A DNA stretch of 64,000 nt. Origin: Xanthomonas albilineans (GTDB taxonomy: Bacteria; Pseudomonadota; Gammaproteobacteria; Xanthomonadales; Xanthomonadaceae). This document shows, piece after piece, positions 43,368 through 53,208 of this stretch. The notes below the pieces were generated by a model, which searched no databases, was not told the DNA's origin, and was given only the letters and a program-made list of their open reading frames with translations. Numbering within the stretch: position 1 is the first letter of the stretch; each line of letters begins with the position of its first letter. The translations under genes and the position numbers were made by a program. The stretch lies in assembly GCF_002939705.1 (NCBI RefSeq), contig NZ_MDCB01000011.1:62001-126000 (forward strand). Direction: 5' to 3'.

Positions 43368-45440
43368 ATGCATAACGGCAAAGACAACCCCCTGCGCCTG
43401 ATGATCGTCGACGACAGCGGCGAAGATGCCGAAGCGATCGTCAGCAGCCTGCGTAATAGCGGCATCGCCGTGCGCCCTTCGCGGCCGCAACACGCCGACG
43501 AACTGGACGCCATGCTTGCTACACAGCAGATCGACCTGGTACTCAGCGCACACGCGCAGGCGATCCCGCTGACACAGGTGCTGCAACGCGTGGCAACCAG
43601 CGGCAAGGACATTCCGGTCATCATGCTGAGCGAACGCATCGACGAGGACGTCTGGAGCGGCGCACTCTCCAGCGGCGCGCGCGCGATCGCGCTGCGGCAA
43701 CGTCCGGAACAACTGCTGATGCTGGTGCGAACCACCTGGGCCGACCTGCAGGCAAGACGCGGGTTGCGCCGAATCGAAGCGCAAATGCGCGAAACCGAAC
43801 GCCGCTGCGACGCACTGATCGCGTCCTCGCGCGATCCGATTGCCTACATCCACGAAGGCATGCACATTCGTGCCAATGATGCGTACTTGGAGATGTTCGG
43901 GTTCACCTCATTCGAGGAGGTCGAAGGCATCTCGCTGCTGGACATGCTCGCTCCGCAACACGTGGAAGACTTCAAACAACTACTCAAATCGCTAAGCAAG
44001 GGAGAACCGCCTCCAGCGCAGTATCAGGTCGACGCACGCACACTGGAGGGCGAAAGTTTCCCGGCGACGATGGAGTTCGCCACGGCCAGCTACGAAGGCG
44101 AGGCCTGCGTGCAAGTGGTGTTCAGGCGCCGCGAGGAGCTCGACCCTGAACTAGCGCGTGAAGTCGAGGGCCTACGTCAGCGCGACCAGGTCACCGGCCT
44201 GCTCAACCGCCCCACCTTTATGCTGGCGCTGGAAAACGCGGTGGCCCAAGTCGGCCGCGGCGATGGCCAATTCGGCTTTCTGCTCGTCGAACCGGATCAC
44301 TACAAGCGGCTGGTGACCGATATCGGCCTGGACTCGGCCGACGTCCTGATCGCCGCACTGGCCAAGCACTTGGCCGCAGCGATCGACAGCGACGTGCAAG
44401 CGGCGCGTTTCGGCGAACACAATTTTGCACTCCTGCTGAAAGGCGACTACGCGCGCACCTCCGCGCTGGCACAACGTCTACTGCATACCTACGCCAGCCA
44501 AGTACTCAGTGTAGGTGAACGCTCGGCGACGGTGACGGTCAGCATCGGCGGCGTGCAGATCGGCGAGAAGATCGCCAGTGTCGGTCAGGTTCTGGCCCGT
44601 GCCAGCGAAAACGTGCAAACCAACATCGAACTTGGCGGCAACGCCTGCAAGATCTTCGACCCCGGCGCCGCCGACCGTCTGGAAGAAGAGCGCATCCAGC
44701 GCTGGGTGCAGCATCTGCACGAAGCACTGGCCGATGGCGGTTTCCTGCTGCACTACCAGCCATTGGTGAACCTACAGGGCGAGCCGCACGAACTGTACGG
44801 GGCTTATTTACGCCTGGAACTCAACAATGAATTGATCAGACCGGGCACCTTCCTGGGCATCGCCACCGAGTACGGCATGATGGCTGAGATCGACCGCTGG
44901 GTCGTCTCCCGCGCGATCGCGGTGATCGGCGAACGTCAACGCGCTGGCCATACAACCAGCGTGTTGGTCAAGATCACCACGGATTCATTCGCCGACGCGC
45001 AGATGGTGCAACTGATTCAGCGCGAACTAGCTAAACATAGCGTGCCAGGCGCGCGGCTGTGGCTGCAGACACCGGAGGCCAAGGTGTTCACCCACTTGCG
45101 CAACGCGCAACAGTTTCTCGCCGACGCCACCGCGCTAGGTTGCAAGGTCGGGCTGGAACAGTTCGGCTCCGGCCTGGACTCGTTCCAGTTGCTGGCACAC
45201 TTCCAGCCCGCATTTCTGAAACTGGACCGCGACTTCACACGGGACCTGACCCAGACGCGCGAACAACAGGACAAAATCCATGAGATCACCGCGCGCGCGC
45301 AATCGGCTGGCATCCGTACCATCGCCGAATTCGTCTCAGACGCCACCTCGATGAGCCTGCTGTTCAACGCCGGAATCGACTACATGCAAGGCGAATTCGT
45401 CGGCTTGGCAACAGGGGAAATGAACTTCGACTTCAACTGA
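43368..45440 (+). CDS. FimX/Filp-like c-di-GMP effector (REC-PAS-degenerate GGDEF-EAL)
   Basis: A 690-residue protein, the same length as Xanthomonas FimX/Filp. Domains in order: response-receiver-like (about 9-125, RLMIVDDSGEDAEAIVSSL), PAS (about 145-250), GGDEF-like (about 265-425), EAL-like (about 440-690). Catalytic motifs are degenerate: GGDEF is GEHNF (349-353) and EAL is GAY (478-480), while the later DDFGTG-type segment is EQFGSG. So it should neither make nor cleave c-di-GMP but bind it through the EAL-like domain. In Xanthomonas this protein interacts with a PilZ-domain protein to control type IV pili and virulence. The start at 43368 gives the conserved N-terminus. Confidence 0.9.
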   Translation: MHNGKDNPLRLMIVDDSGEDAEAIVSSLRNSGIAVRPSRPQHADELDAMLATQQIDLVLSAHAQAIPLTQVLQRVATSGKDIPVIMLSERIDEDVWSGALSSGARAIALRQRPEQLLMLVRTTWADLQARRGLRRIEAQMRETERRCDALIASSRDPIAYIHEGMHIRANDAYLEMFGFTSFEEVEGISLLDMLAPQHVEDFKQLLKSLSKGEPPPAQYQVDARTLEGESFPATMEFATASYEGEACVQVVFRRREELDPELAREVEGLRQRDQVTGLLNRPTFMLALENAVAQVGRGDGQFGFLLVEPDHYKRLVTDIGLDSADVLIAALAKHLAAAIDSDVQAARFGEHNFALLLKGDYARTSALAQRLLHTYASQVLSVGERSATVTVSIGGVQIGEKIASVGQVLARASENVQTNIELGGNACKIFDPGAADRLEEERIQRWVQHLHEALADGGFLLHYQPLVNLQGEPHELYGAYLRLELNNELIRPGTFLGIATEYGMMAEIDRWVVSRAIAVIGERQRAGHTTSVLVKITTDSFADAQMVQLIQRELAKHSVPGARLWLQTPEAKVFTHLRNAQQFLADATALGCKVGLEQFGSGLDSFQLLAHFQPAFLKLDRDFTRDLTQTREQQDKIHEITARAQSAGIRTIAEFVSDATSMSLLFNAGIDYMQGEFVGLATGEMNFDFN

Positions 45441-45526
45441 CCCCCGCGCCTTTTCGCTTCGAACGCAATGCCTGCGAAAACGCCAAGACACTAGACCTTC
45501 GTATAGTCCTTTGCGGTGCCGACTGA

Positions 45527-46411
45527 TCAACTCACCGTCGTATTGAACTGCGAAGCGCGCAAAAAAGCGATGCGCTCGGCCAACGGCGGATGGCTCATGA
45601 ACAAACGGCGCAGTCCCTGACCCAACCCACCGGCAATCCCGAACGCCTGAACCTGCGACGGTAACGTGCTCTGCCCATGGTTGAGTTCCAGCCGCTGCAG
45701 CGCCGCGATCATTTTGGCGCGGCCGGCCAAGCTGGCGCCGCCGGCATCGGCGCGAAACTCGCGGTAGCGCGAGAACCACATCGCGATCATCGTCGCGAAC
45801 AGACCGAACACCAACTCCAGTACCATCACGATCGCGTAGTACGCCAGCCCCCGGCGGTCATCGCGGTTGCCTCCCAGATAACTGTCCAGCACACCGCCGA
45901 CCACCCGCGCCAGCACGATCACGAAGGTATTGAGCACGCCCTGCAACAAAGCCATCGTCACCATGTCGCCATTGGCGATGTGGCTGATTTCGTGACCGAG
46001 CACCGCTTCGGCCTCGTCTTCGGTCATGTTGTGCAGCAGCCCGGTGGACACCGCCACCAAAGCATTGTTGCGGTTGGCGCCCGTGGCAAAGGCGTTGATT
46101 TCCGGGCCATCGTATATGGCCACCTCCGGCATGCCGATGCCGGCGGCCTGGGCCTGGCGCTGCACCGTCTGTAGCAACCAACGCTCGGTGTGGTTGCGTG
46201 GCTCGGTGATCACCTGCGCGCCGGTGGCACGCTTGGCCATGAACTTGGACAGCAACAGCGACACCAGCGACCCGCCAAAGCCGAACACTGCGGCCATCAC
46301 CAACAAACCCCCCATCTGATTGGGGTTGATGCCGAACACCGACATGACAATGCCGGCCAGCACCAGCACCGCCAGGTTGGTGATGAGGAACAGGACAATG
46401 CGATTGAACAT
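45527..46411 (-). CDS. htpX: Heat-shock membrane protease HtpX
   Basis: A 294-residue zinc metalloprotease of the inner membrane. Four hydrophobic segments flank the catalytic HEISH in [15 protein letters not shown], and the downstream Glu lies in [15 protein letters not shown], the usual M48B layout. It degrades misfolded membrane proteins, acting alongside FtsH. The start at 46411 gives the standard N-terminus [19 protein letters not shown]. It is divergent from gluQ with about 100 bases between the starts. Confidence 0.94.
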   Translation of the reverse strand: MFNRIVLFLITNLAVLVLAGIVMSVFGINPNQMGGLLVMAAVFGFGGSLVSLLLSKFMAKRATGAQVITEPRNHTERWLLQTVQRQAQAAGIGMPEVAIYDGPEINAFATGANRNNALVAVSTGLLHNMTEDEAEAVLGHEISHIANGDMVTMALLQGVLNTFVIVLARVVGGVLDSYLGGNRDDRRGLAYYAIVMVLELVFGLFATMIAMWFSRYREFRADAGGASLAGRAKMIAALQRLELNHGQSTLPSQVQAFGIAGGLGQGLRRLFMSHPPLAERIAFLRASQFNTTVS

Positions 46412-46511
46412 GCGCGCGCTCCGCAAGGTAAGAGTAAAAGTCGTCGGGTAGAATCTGCGGTGCGGGCGGCTTGAATTCAAGCGCGTATCTGCGTGAGGAT
46501 TCAGCTTATCC

Positions 46512-47426
46512 ATGTCCTCGTCTCTCTACCGTGGCCGTTTCGCGCCCTCGCCCACCGGCCCGCTGCATCTGGGCTCGCTGCTGGCCGCCTTCGGCAGTTG
46601 GCTGCTGGCACGCCATGCTGGCGGCGAATGGCTGCTGCGCATCGAGGACGTGGACCGGCAGCGCATCATCCCCGGCGCCGCCGAGCGCCAGCTCGCCAGC
46701 CTGCGCGCCTGCGGACTGGAGCCCGACGGACCGGTTCTGCGCCAGAGCGAGCGCGAGACGGCCTACCAGGACGCACTGCAGCAACTGCGGCAATCCGGCC
46801 AAGCCTTCGCCTGCAGTTGCAGTCGCAGCGACTTGGCCGCCCAGAGCGGAGTACATCATCGCTGCGTCGCGACGCAGACACGGCCCAGGCCAGCACTGCG
46901 CCTACGAGTAGCCCCCGGCACGGCCAGCGTGGTCGCGTTCGACGATGGCCTGCGCGGCACACTGACTCAGGACGTCCACGCCGAGGTCGGCGACGTCGTG
47001 CTGCTGCGCGCCGACGGTTGCTGGGCCTACCAACTGGCCGTGGTGGTCGACGATGCAGCACAAGGCATCACTGACGTCGTGCGTGGCGCCGACCTGCTCG
47101 ATTCCACTCCACGGCAAATCCTGCTGCAACGGGCATTGGGTCTACCGACGCCGCGCTATCTGCACCTGCCGCTGCTGCTTGGAGCCGACGGACGCAAACT
47201 GTCCAAATCGGATGCGGCGCTGCCGCTGGACGATGCCGACCCACTGCCAGCGCTGCGCCTGGTCTGGGCGGCGCTAGGACAGGCGCCAGCGGTACTGGCC
47301 GGCATCGGCGAGGTATCCGCACTGCTGACGGCGGCGCAGCGTGCGTTCGATCCAGCGCAGCTGCCGACGCAGGAGTTCTTAACACGTGAGATGTACTTTA
47401 AACATCCACAGCGCCCTAAAGGCTGA
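46512..47426 (+). CDS. gluQ: Glutamyl-Q tRNA(Asp) synthetase
   Basis: The 304-residue truncated glutamyl-tRNA synthetase paralogue attaches glutamate to queuosine-34 of tRNA(Asp). HIGH-like [14 protein letters not shown] is at the N-terminus and the KMSKS-like [13 protein letters not shown] at about residue 237. A zinc-binding CSCSRSDL...C lies between. It lacks the anticodon-binding domain, consistent with GluQ rather than GltX. The start at 46512 is in the conserved position relative to RGRFAPSP. Confidence 0.94.
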   Translation: MSSSLYRGRFAPSPTGPLHLGSLLAAFGSWLLARHAGGEWLLRIEDVDRQRIIPGAAERQLASLRACGLEPDGPVLRQSERETAYQDALQQLRQSGQAFACSCSRSDLAAQSGVHHRCVATQTRPRPALRLRVAPGTASVVAFDDGLRGTLTQDVHAEVGDVVLLRADGCWAYQLAVVVDDAAQGITDVVRGADLLDSTPRQILLQRALGLPTPRYLHLPLLLGADGRKLSKSDAALPLDDADPLPALRLVWAALGQAPAVLAGIGEVSALLTAAQRAFDPAQLPTQEFLTREMYFKHPQRPKG

Positions 47427-47489
47427 CTAGAATCGGAAGCCCGGTCGCGCTGCGGCCGCACTTCCCCCAATTGCTTCGGAGCAAAATTC

Positions 47490-48230
47490 ATGACATCACG
47501 CGTTGCGCTGGTGACCGGCGGTACCGGCGGAATTGGAACCGCGATCTGCGAGCGGCTGGCCGCGCAAGGCCACCGCGTCGCCAGCAATTATCGCGACGCG
47601 GCCAAGGCTCAAGCCTGGCAGCAACGCCTGCGCGAGCGCGGCTGCGAGGTCGCCATCATCGCAGGCGACGTCGCCTCGCCCGAACACGCGCAGGCACTGG
47701 TGCAGGAGGTCGAGCGCCAACTCGGTCCGATCGAGGTGTTGGTCAACAATGCCGGCATCACCCGCGACACCACCTTCCACAAAATGACCGCAGAGCAGTG
47801 GCACGAGGTCATCAACACCAATCTCAATTCGGTGTTCAACGTCACCCGCCCAGTGATCGAGGGCATGCGCCGGCAGCGCTGGGGGCGGGTCATCCAGATC
47901 AGCTCGATCAACGGCCTCAAGGGCCAGTACGGCCAAGCCAATTACGCCGCTGCCAAAGCCGGCATGCATGGGTTCACCATCTCGCTGGCACGCGAGAACG
48001 CCAGCTACGGCATCACCGTCAACACCGTCTCGCCCGGCTACGTCGCCACCGACATGGTCATGGCCGTGCCGGAGGAAGTGCGCGCCAAGATCATCGCCGA
48101 CATCCCCACCGGACGCCTCGGTAAGCCGGGGGAGATCGCCTACGCGGTGGCGTTCCTGGTGGCGGAAGAGGCGGCCTGGATCACCGGCTCGAATCTGGAC
48201 ATCAACGGCGGCCACCACATGGGCTGGTGA
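47490..48230 (+). CDS. phaB: Acetoacetyl-CoA reductase
   Basis: A 246-residue SDR enzyme that reduces acetoacetyl-CoA to (R)-3-hydroxybutyryl-CoA for polyhydroxybutyrate synthesis. Cofactor motif TGGTGGIG, active-site Ser in ISSIN and Tyr-x-x-x-Lys in NYAAAKAGMHGFT are present. The PhaB-type ending WITGSNLDINGGHHMGW distinguishes it from FabG. PHB synthase genes are not in the window. The next gene encodes PhaR, so it belongs to the PHB regulon. Confidence 0.92.
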   Translation: MTSRVALVTGGTGGIGTAICERLAAQGHRVASNYRDAAKAQAWQQRLRERGCEVAIIAGDVASPEHAQALVQEVERQLGPIEVLVNNAGITRDTTFHKMTAEQWHEVINTNLNSVFNVTRPVIEGMRRQRWGRVIQISSINGLKGQYGQANYAAAKAGMHGFTISLARENASYGITVNTVSPGYVATDMVMAVPEEVRAKIIADIPTGRLGKPGEIAYAVAFLVAEEAAWITGSNLDINGGHHMGW

Positions 48231-48428
48231 TGCACGCCCCCCGGCATGCGATCGGTAGCAACGCGATAACGCCACCACTCGCCGCCTGCAACCTATGCTG
48301 CGCAACCTGTCCGGCATGCTGCGCAGCATTTTTCAGATGACATCTAGAACATTCAACGCACTGCGACAGTTGCAAGCCCTGGTGCGCTGCGCCATGCTGC
48401 GCGCCTACCGTCAAAGAGCGATCGCTTC
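48231..48428. other. phaB-phaR intergenic region
   Basis: This 198-base region has several copies of the motif ATGCTGCGC. One forms a perfect palindrome at 48316-48329 (ATGCTGCGCAGCAT); others are at 48294-48305 and 48394-48404. These may be PhaR-type operator sites; no strong promoter motif is visible. Confidence 0.45.
48316..48329. promoter_or_regulatory. Perfect palindrome, candidate PhaR operator
   Basis: ATGCTGCGCAGCAT is fully palindromic. Its CTGC/GCAG half-sites resemble the PhaR binding motif known from other proteobacteria, though the spacing (none) is tighter than usual. It lies about 100 bases before the phaR start. Confidence 0.4.
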
Positions 48429-48944
48429 ATGGCTGAGATCCGCATCATCAAGAAGTATCCCAATCGCCGCCTCTACGACACCGAGATTTCCAGTTACATC
48501 ACCATCGAAGACGTCCGCCAGTTGATCATCGACGGCGAGGAATTCGAGGTACGCGACGCAAAGACCGGCGAAGACCTTAGCCGCACGGTTCTGTTGCAGA
48601 TCATCGCCGACCAGGAGCAGGACGGCGAACCGATGCTGTCCACCCAGTTGCTCAGCCAGATCATCCGCTTCTACGGCGACTCGCTGCAGGGCTTCATGGG
48701 CAACTATCTGGAGCGCAGCATGCAGGTGTTCCTGGACCAGCAGCAGCAGTTCCGTCAGCAGATGGGCAACTTGCTGGGGCAAACGCCATGGACGATGATG
48801 AACCAGCTGACCGAGCGTAACCTGGAGTTGTGGCAGGAATTCCAGCGCAACCTTGGCAGCGGTTTCGGCCGCCCCGCCGCTGGTGCAAACAAGCCCAGCG
48901 AACCGCCAGCCGGCGCCACATCGACGAAATCGCGACCGCGCTAA
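48429..48944 (+). CDS. phaR: Polyhydroxyalkanoate synthesis repressor PhaR
   Basis: A 171-residue DNA- and PHB-binding repressor. The N-terminal domain is highly characteristic: RIIKKYPNRRLYDTEISSYITIEDVRQLI (residues 4-32), then the PHB-accumulation domain with LLSQIIRFYGDSLQGFMGNYLERSMQVFLDQQ. A Pro/Ser/Ala-rich tail ends the protein. It represses phasin and its own gene until PHB granules titrate it. Palindromes upstream fit autoregulation. Confidence 0.93.
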   Translation: MAEIRIIKKYPNRRLYDTEISSYITIEDVRQLIIDGEEFEVRDAKTGEDLSRTVLLQIIADQEQDGEPMLSTQLLSQIIRFYGDSLQGFMGNYLERSMQVFLDQQQQFRQQMGNLLGQTPWTMMNQLTERNLELWQEFQRNLGSGFGRPAAGANKPSEPPAGATSTKSRPR

Positions 48945-49032
48945 ATTCCCATACCGCGTACCGGGAAGAATGCGCGCGCCCAAGACCCGTCGCGTGTCGT
49001 CCCATCCGTGCACCGAACAGCCGGCACAGCGA

Positions 49033-49068
49033 CACTCCTAAGTCCGTGACCTACGGACACTAGGAGTG
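49033..49068. terminator. Long hairpin after phaR overlapping the element end
   Basis: CACTCCTAAGTCCGT (49033-49047) pairs with ACGGACACTAGGAGTG (49053-49068) with one bulge. The right arm overlaps the left terminal repeat of the element. It may terminate phaR or belong to an extended repeat structure. Confidence 0.55.
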
Positions 49069-49207
49069 GCTAACAAAACGTCGCCAGTTGCTGTCAGATG
49101 GGCGCGGACAGCACGCAGGAACCGCGAGGTAGGGGGGGGATACATGAGGATTCCAAGCACTGCCCGCACGCGTCCGGCGACGATGCAGTCGTTTTGTTAG
49201 CTACTCC
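49063..49207. repeat. 145-base element with 18-base terminal inverted repeats (copy 1, intact)
   Basis: Left end 49063-49080 (GGAGTGGCTAACAAAACG) and right end 49190-49207 are inverted repeats matching at 17 of 18 positions. The interior has no coding potential, carries a G-run (about 49133-49139) and shares blocks with degenerate copies at 43033 and 58698. This is the form of a non-autonomous MITE/REP-like element; no target-site duplication is evident. Confidence 0.7.
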
Positions 49208-49303
49208 AAGTCGGACTATCGTTCACGGAACTCCGGTTGCGATCCGCATCCAGCGCTGTCTGTTGCCCGCTCATCTCGTGCCAGGCATGGCACGACACGA
49301 AAC

Positions 49304-50255
49304 TCAGCGTTGCCGCGCTGGCGTTGTGCGGCAACCCGCACAAAGCCGCTCGACCTTGTAACCCCGCGCGCGCAATCCCTCGACCACCCCGTCCGGGCCA
49401 AGCAGATGCAGCGCGCCGACCACCACCAACGTGTCGCCCTGACCATCCTGCAGACGTTGCTCCAGCCGCGGCAACCAGGCTCGGTTACGCTCCACATCGA
49501 TGCGCTGATACAGACGCGGATAGTCGTGCTTCATCTGCACGCCAAGCTCCTGCCACAGCTGGCGCTCGTCGCCACCACGCCAGGCGTCGTGCAAGCGCAG
49601 AGTCTGCGTCGCGCCCTGCTCGGCATCGTCCAGCGCCTCGGTCAGCATCTGCCGCTGCTCCACAGGGTCCATGCCCTGTAGCAACGCGATCTGTGTCGAT
49701 GCGCTCTCCAATCCTTCCACCGAGCACTGCCATCTCCATAAAATGCCGATCAAGACCAGCATCGGCCTGCAGCCCCTGCGTCTTCATATCAGCGATGCTG
49801 ATGCTCAGACCGACGAACCACGGTTCCAAGCCACTCATCTGCGCCAGCGGCAAGCCGTGGCCGGCCGCGTAACGGCGTAAGCGTTGCCACGTCGCCGGAT
49901 CCAAATCGTCCTGCAAGCGCTTGCCATCGTGGCGCTGCGCCGCCTGCAGCATCTGCGCGCCCAACTGGGGCGAATCCACGTCCTTCGGCGCCAATTCGAA
50001 CAACAGTCGCGTCGATGCCGCGTATGCGGCATCGACCTCGTGCGCAAGCGGGTAGTCCTCCGGTTTGAGCAGATGAAACGAACCCAGCAGATACAGCGCG
50101 CCACGCGGGCCAATCACCTTCCACAGCAACGGCGTGGGCGGGGCAATCGAGGCCGGCGCAACCGCCGATGACGGAGAACTTGCAAGAAGCGGTTGCCCCA
50201 GGCACACCAACACTCCCAGCAGCACGCTGCGCAACAGACGCGATAACGGAGTCAT
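49304..50255 (-). pseudogene. TraB/GumN family protein disrupted by a frameshift
   Basis: The protein starts at 50255 with a signal peptide (LLRSVLLGVLVCLGQPLLA) and runs normally through LLWKVIGPRGALYLLGSFHLL (first GxxH motif) to GLDRHFMEMAV. Near 49727 the frame is broken. The continuation VEGLESASTQIALLQGMDPVEQRQML and the second GxxH motif VVVGALHLLGPDGVVEGL, down to the stop at 49304, are in another frame. A few residues normally between HFMEMA and VEGLES are also missing, so a deletion of a length not divisible by three is inferred. Family members are periplasmic proteins of unclear, possibly proteolytic, function. Confidence 0.8.
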
Positions 50256-50268
50256 CGGGAACCTCGCC

Positions 50269-51198
50269 TCAATGGTGAGCGGCGTAGACCTTCTCGCCAG
50301 CATCCACTGCCAGATCGAGGCGATTTTCCGGCGGCGGCAGCGGACAGGTCGCGAACGGGGTGAAGGCACATGGGGGGTTATAGGCACGATTGAAGTCCAA
50401 CACCACGCTGCCGTCGGCCGCCGGAGCAGGCACGTCCAGGAAACGCCCAGCCGGATAGCTGCCGCGTCCGCTGGTGCGGTCGGCGAACACCACGAACAGC
50501 GGCTGTCCAGGCGCACCGATCGCCTGCAACCGGAAGCGTTTCCCGCCACGCTCGAACTCCAACGCACCGGCATTGGGCGATGCGATGCTGACGCCGATGA
50601 TGTCCACAATTTGCAGCTTAGTACCGGGCGGATTGGGCACGAAACGCGCCCGCACGCGCCAGGATTCGGCCAGCGGCCAATATTGCAATCCGGCGAAACC
50701 CAGCCGGCTCGGCGCATCGGCATGCTTGACCCGCAACGCATAGCGACCACCGCGTTCGATCAAACTGAGCTTGCCTTTGCCGTCATCGAAATCGATCACC
50801 GTCGGCTGCGGATCGTGGTCGCTGTACAGGCGAATACGCCCTTGCAGCAGCGTGCCGTCCACGCGGAGCGCGGCACCGGGCTCGGGCGTCAGATACACCT
50901 GTCCCTGCACCTGAGATACCAAGGCCATCCGCGCCGGACCGAACGCCAGCCGGATGCCGCTACCCGGGCTGCTGCCGATGTAGTGTTCCTTCGGCTCCAG
51001 CCAATGCAGGCCGACCAGGCTGGTCCAGCCGTCGGCAGCCTGTAATTCGCGCAGACGCTGCGCGCGCCAGGCCTGTTCGTCGGCCAGAAAATGCGCGTCC
51101 ACGCTCTTCGACGCAACCGGTGCCGACGCCTGTCTACTGCATCCTCCCATGGCCAGCAGTGCAAGCAGCACAGATAGCCACTTCGCCCACTTGTCCAT
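50269..51198 (-). CDS. DUF1684 family lipoprotein
   Basis: A 309-residue protein starting at 51198 with lipobox AMGGC (cysteine about residue 20). Typical DUF1684 blocks follow: DGWTSLVGLHWLEPKEHYIGSS near residue 55, LGFAGLQYWPLAESWRVRARF, and the C-terminal VVLDFNRAYNPPCAFTPFATCPLPPPENRLDLAVDAGEK. Function is unknown. The start codon overlaps the mutL stop by one base (TGATG), so it is probably translationally coupled to mutL. Confidence 0.92.
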   Translation of the reverse strand: MDKWAKWLSVLLALLAMGGCSRQASAPVASKSVDAHFLADEQAWRAQRLRELQAADGWTSLVGLHWLEPKEHYIGSSPGSGIRLAFGPARMALVSQVQGQVYLTPEPGAALRVDGTLLQGRIRLYSDHDPQPTVIDFDDGKGKLSLIERGGRYALRVKHADAPSRLGFAGLQYWPLAESWRVRARFVPNPPGTKLQIVDIIGVSIASPNAGALEFERGGKRFRLQAIGAPGQPLFVVFADRTSGRGSYPAGRFLDVPAPAADGSVVLDFNRAYNPPCAFTPFATCPLPPPENRLDLAVDAGEKVYAAHH

Positions 51199-53069
51199 CA
51201 ACGCCCCCGTAAGAACCAACGATCGATTTCGGTCAAGGTAAAGCGTGCCCAGGTCGGACGTCCATGGTTGCATTGTCCGGAGCGTTCGGTCGCTTCCATA
51301 TCGCGCAGCAAGGCATTCATTTCCGGCAACGTAAGGCGCCGGTTGGCACGCACCGCGCCGTGACAAGCCATGGTCGAGAGCAGCGCGTCGCGCGCGCCAG
51401 CGACACGACCGCTGTGGCCATGCTCGCGCAGATCGGTGAGCACATCGCGCAGTAAAGCCTCCGGTTCGGCCTGCGCCAGCAAGGCCGGGATGCTGCGCAC
51501 GTGCAAGGACTGCGGCCCACTGCGAGTGACCTCGAATCCAAGCGCGGCCAACGTCTGCGCTTCGCGCTCGGCAGTATCGGCATCGCGCTCGCCAACCGCC
51601 AGGGTGATCGGCACCAGCAATGGTTGCGTATGCAGGCCGATGCCATCGTGTGCGCTCTTCAACCGCTCGTAGCCGATACGCTCGTGCGCGGCATGCATGT
51701 CGACCACGATCAGACCTTCTGCGTTCTCGGCCAGGATATAGATGCCGTGCAATTGCGCAATCGCGTAGCCGAGCGGCGGCACGCCGCTGTCTGGCGCGGT
51801 GGGCGGCAACCCGCCTGCCGCGTCCTGTGGCGGGCTCGGCAGGTGAGCCGCCGTACTTCCCGAATCGGCCGACGCCGCGTACAACGCCGCATACGCAGCA
51901 GGCGCCTCTTGCACGCGCAAGCCGAGCGGCGACTGCGCCGACCGCCATTGCGCACCATCCCCCTTACCGCTACTACCACCTACCGATACGCTCGGCGGCG
52001 GCCATGCGCCAGCTCCCGAGCCATGCGTCGGCAACGCCTGCACTGGCGCATCGGCCGCCGTGCTGGGCAGGCTGCCGGCACGCGTCTGCGCCAACGTGTC
52101 CTGCAGGGTGCGATAGACGAAGTCGTGGATCAGGCGCGCATCGCGGAAACGCACCTCGTGCTTGGCAGGATGGACATTGACATCCACGCGCGACGGATCC
52201 AACTCAAGGAACAATACATAAGCCGGCTGACGACCGTGGAACAGCACGTCGCCATAGGCCATCTTCACCGCGTGGGCGACACTACGGTCGCGCACCGAAC
52301 GGCCATTGACGTACAGGTACTGCTGGTCGGCACTGGCGCGCGAATAATGCGGCTGCGCGATCCAGCCATGCAGGCGCAGTCCCGCGCCACTGTGATCCAC
52401 CCGCAACGCCTGCCGGGCGAAATCCTCGCCCAGGGTTTCGCCCAGGCGCGCATCCGAATAGAGATCGCCGGGCTTGTAGCGCCGCGACGGCTTGCCGTTG
52501 TGAGAAACCCGTAGTTCCACATCCGGGCGTGCCAACGCCAGCGAACGCAGCCATTCCTCGATGTGGCCCAATTCGGTGCGCTCGGCACGCAGGAATTTGC
52601 GCCGTGCCGGCACGTTGTAGAACAGCTCGCGCACTTCTACCGTGGTACCCGGCGACTGCGCGTGCGGCTGCACAGCACCGACCTTACCCCCTTCCACCTG
52701 CAACATGGCGCCGTGCGCGTCGTCGGCACGGCGCGAGGCCAGGGTGAAGCGGCTGACCGACGCAATCGAGGGCAAGGCCTCGCCGCGAAACCCAAGCGTA
52801 CCGACCGTTTCCAAATCATCCAGCGAGGCGATCTTGCTGGTGGCGTGCCGCGATACCGCCAATGGCAACTCTTCGGCGGGGATGCCACTACCATCGTCGC
52901 GGATGCGAATCAGGCGCACGCCTCCCTCTTCCAGGTCGACGTCCACACGGCGCGCGCCGGCATCCAGCGCGTTCTCCACTAGCTCCTTGACCACCGAGGC
53001 CGGACGCTCCACCACTTCGCCCGCAGCAATCTGATTGATCAGGATCTCGGGCAATTGACGGATGCTCAT
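51198..53069 (-). CDS. mutL: DNA mismatch repair protein MutL
   Basis: The 623-residue protein couples MutS mismatch recognition to strand incision. The N-terminal GHKL ATPase is complete: [26 protein letters not shown] (residues 13-38), [21 protein letters not shown] and [22 protein letters not shown]. The C-terminal dimerisation domain is linked by a Pro/Ser/Gly-rich hinge (about 340-430). The start at 53069 ([16 protein letters not shown]) is chosen over an upstream Met. Confidence 0.96.
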   Translation of the reverse strand: MSIRQLPEILINQIAAGEVVERPASVVKELVENALDAGARRVDVDLEEGGVRLIRIRDDGSGIPAEELPLAVSRHATSKIASLDDLETVGTLGFRGEALPSIASVSRFTLASRRADDAHGAMLQVEGGKVGAVQPHAQSPGTTVEVRELFYNVPARRKFLRAERTELGHIEEWLRSLALARPDVELRVSHNGKPSRRYKPGDLYSDARLGETLGEDFARQALRVDHSGAGLRLHGWIAQPHYSRASADQQYLYVNGRSVRDRSVAHAVKMAYGDVLFHGRQPAYVLFLELDPSRVDVNVHPAKHEVRFRDARLIHDFVYRTLQDTLAQTRAGSLPSTAADAPVQALPTHGSGAGAWPPPSVSVGGSSGKGDGAQWRSAQSPLGLRVQEAPAAYAALYAASADSGSTAAHLPSPPQDAAGGLPPTAPDSGVPPLGYAIAQLHGIYILAENAEGLIVVDMHAAHERIGYERLKSAHDGIGLHTQPLLVPITLAVGERDADTAEREAQTLAALGFEVTRSGPQSLHVRSIPALLAQAEPEALLRDVLTDLREHGHSGRVAGARDALLSTMACHGAVRANRRLTLPEMNALLRDMEATERSGQCNHGRPTWARFTLTEIDRWFLRGR

Positions 53070-53208
53070 GCCGGCTCCGCGACGCATGCCCATATCGGCG
53101 CACCGGTCTCAACGATAGAGCAAGGACACCAGCAAAAAACGCACATCGGCACGGCACACGGCGCGGACGCCACCATCGAGGATTGGTCGGCCATGATAGC
53201 CGAGCGCG

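Larger units (their letters stand above)
48945..49303. other. Intergenic region with the inverted-repeat element
   Basis: No gene is supported. It contains the hairpin at 49033-49068 (likely phaR terminator) and the 145-base element at 49063-49207. Confidence 0.6.

Noticed and set aside
49485-50750. Single 421-codon minus-strand protein spanning the DUF1684 and TraB/GumN loci
   Set aside because: Its first 165 codons are an out-of-frame reading of the DUF1684 gene; only the part from 50255 is a real (frameshifted) gene.
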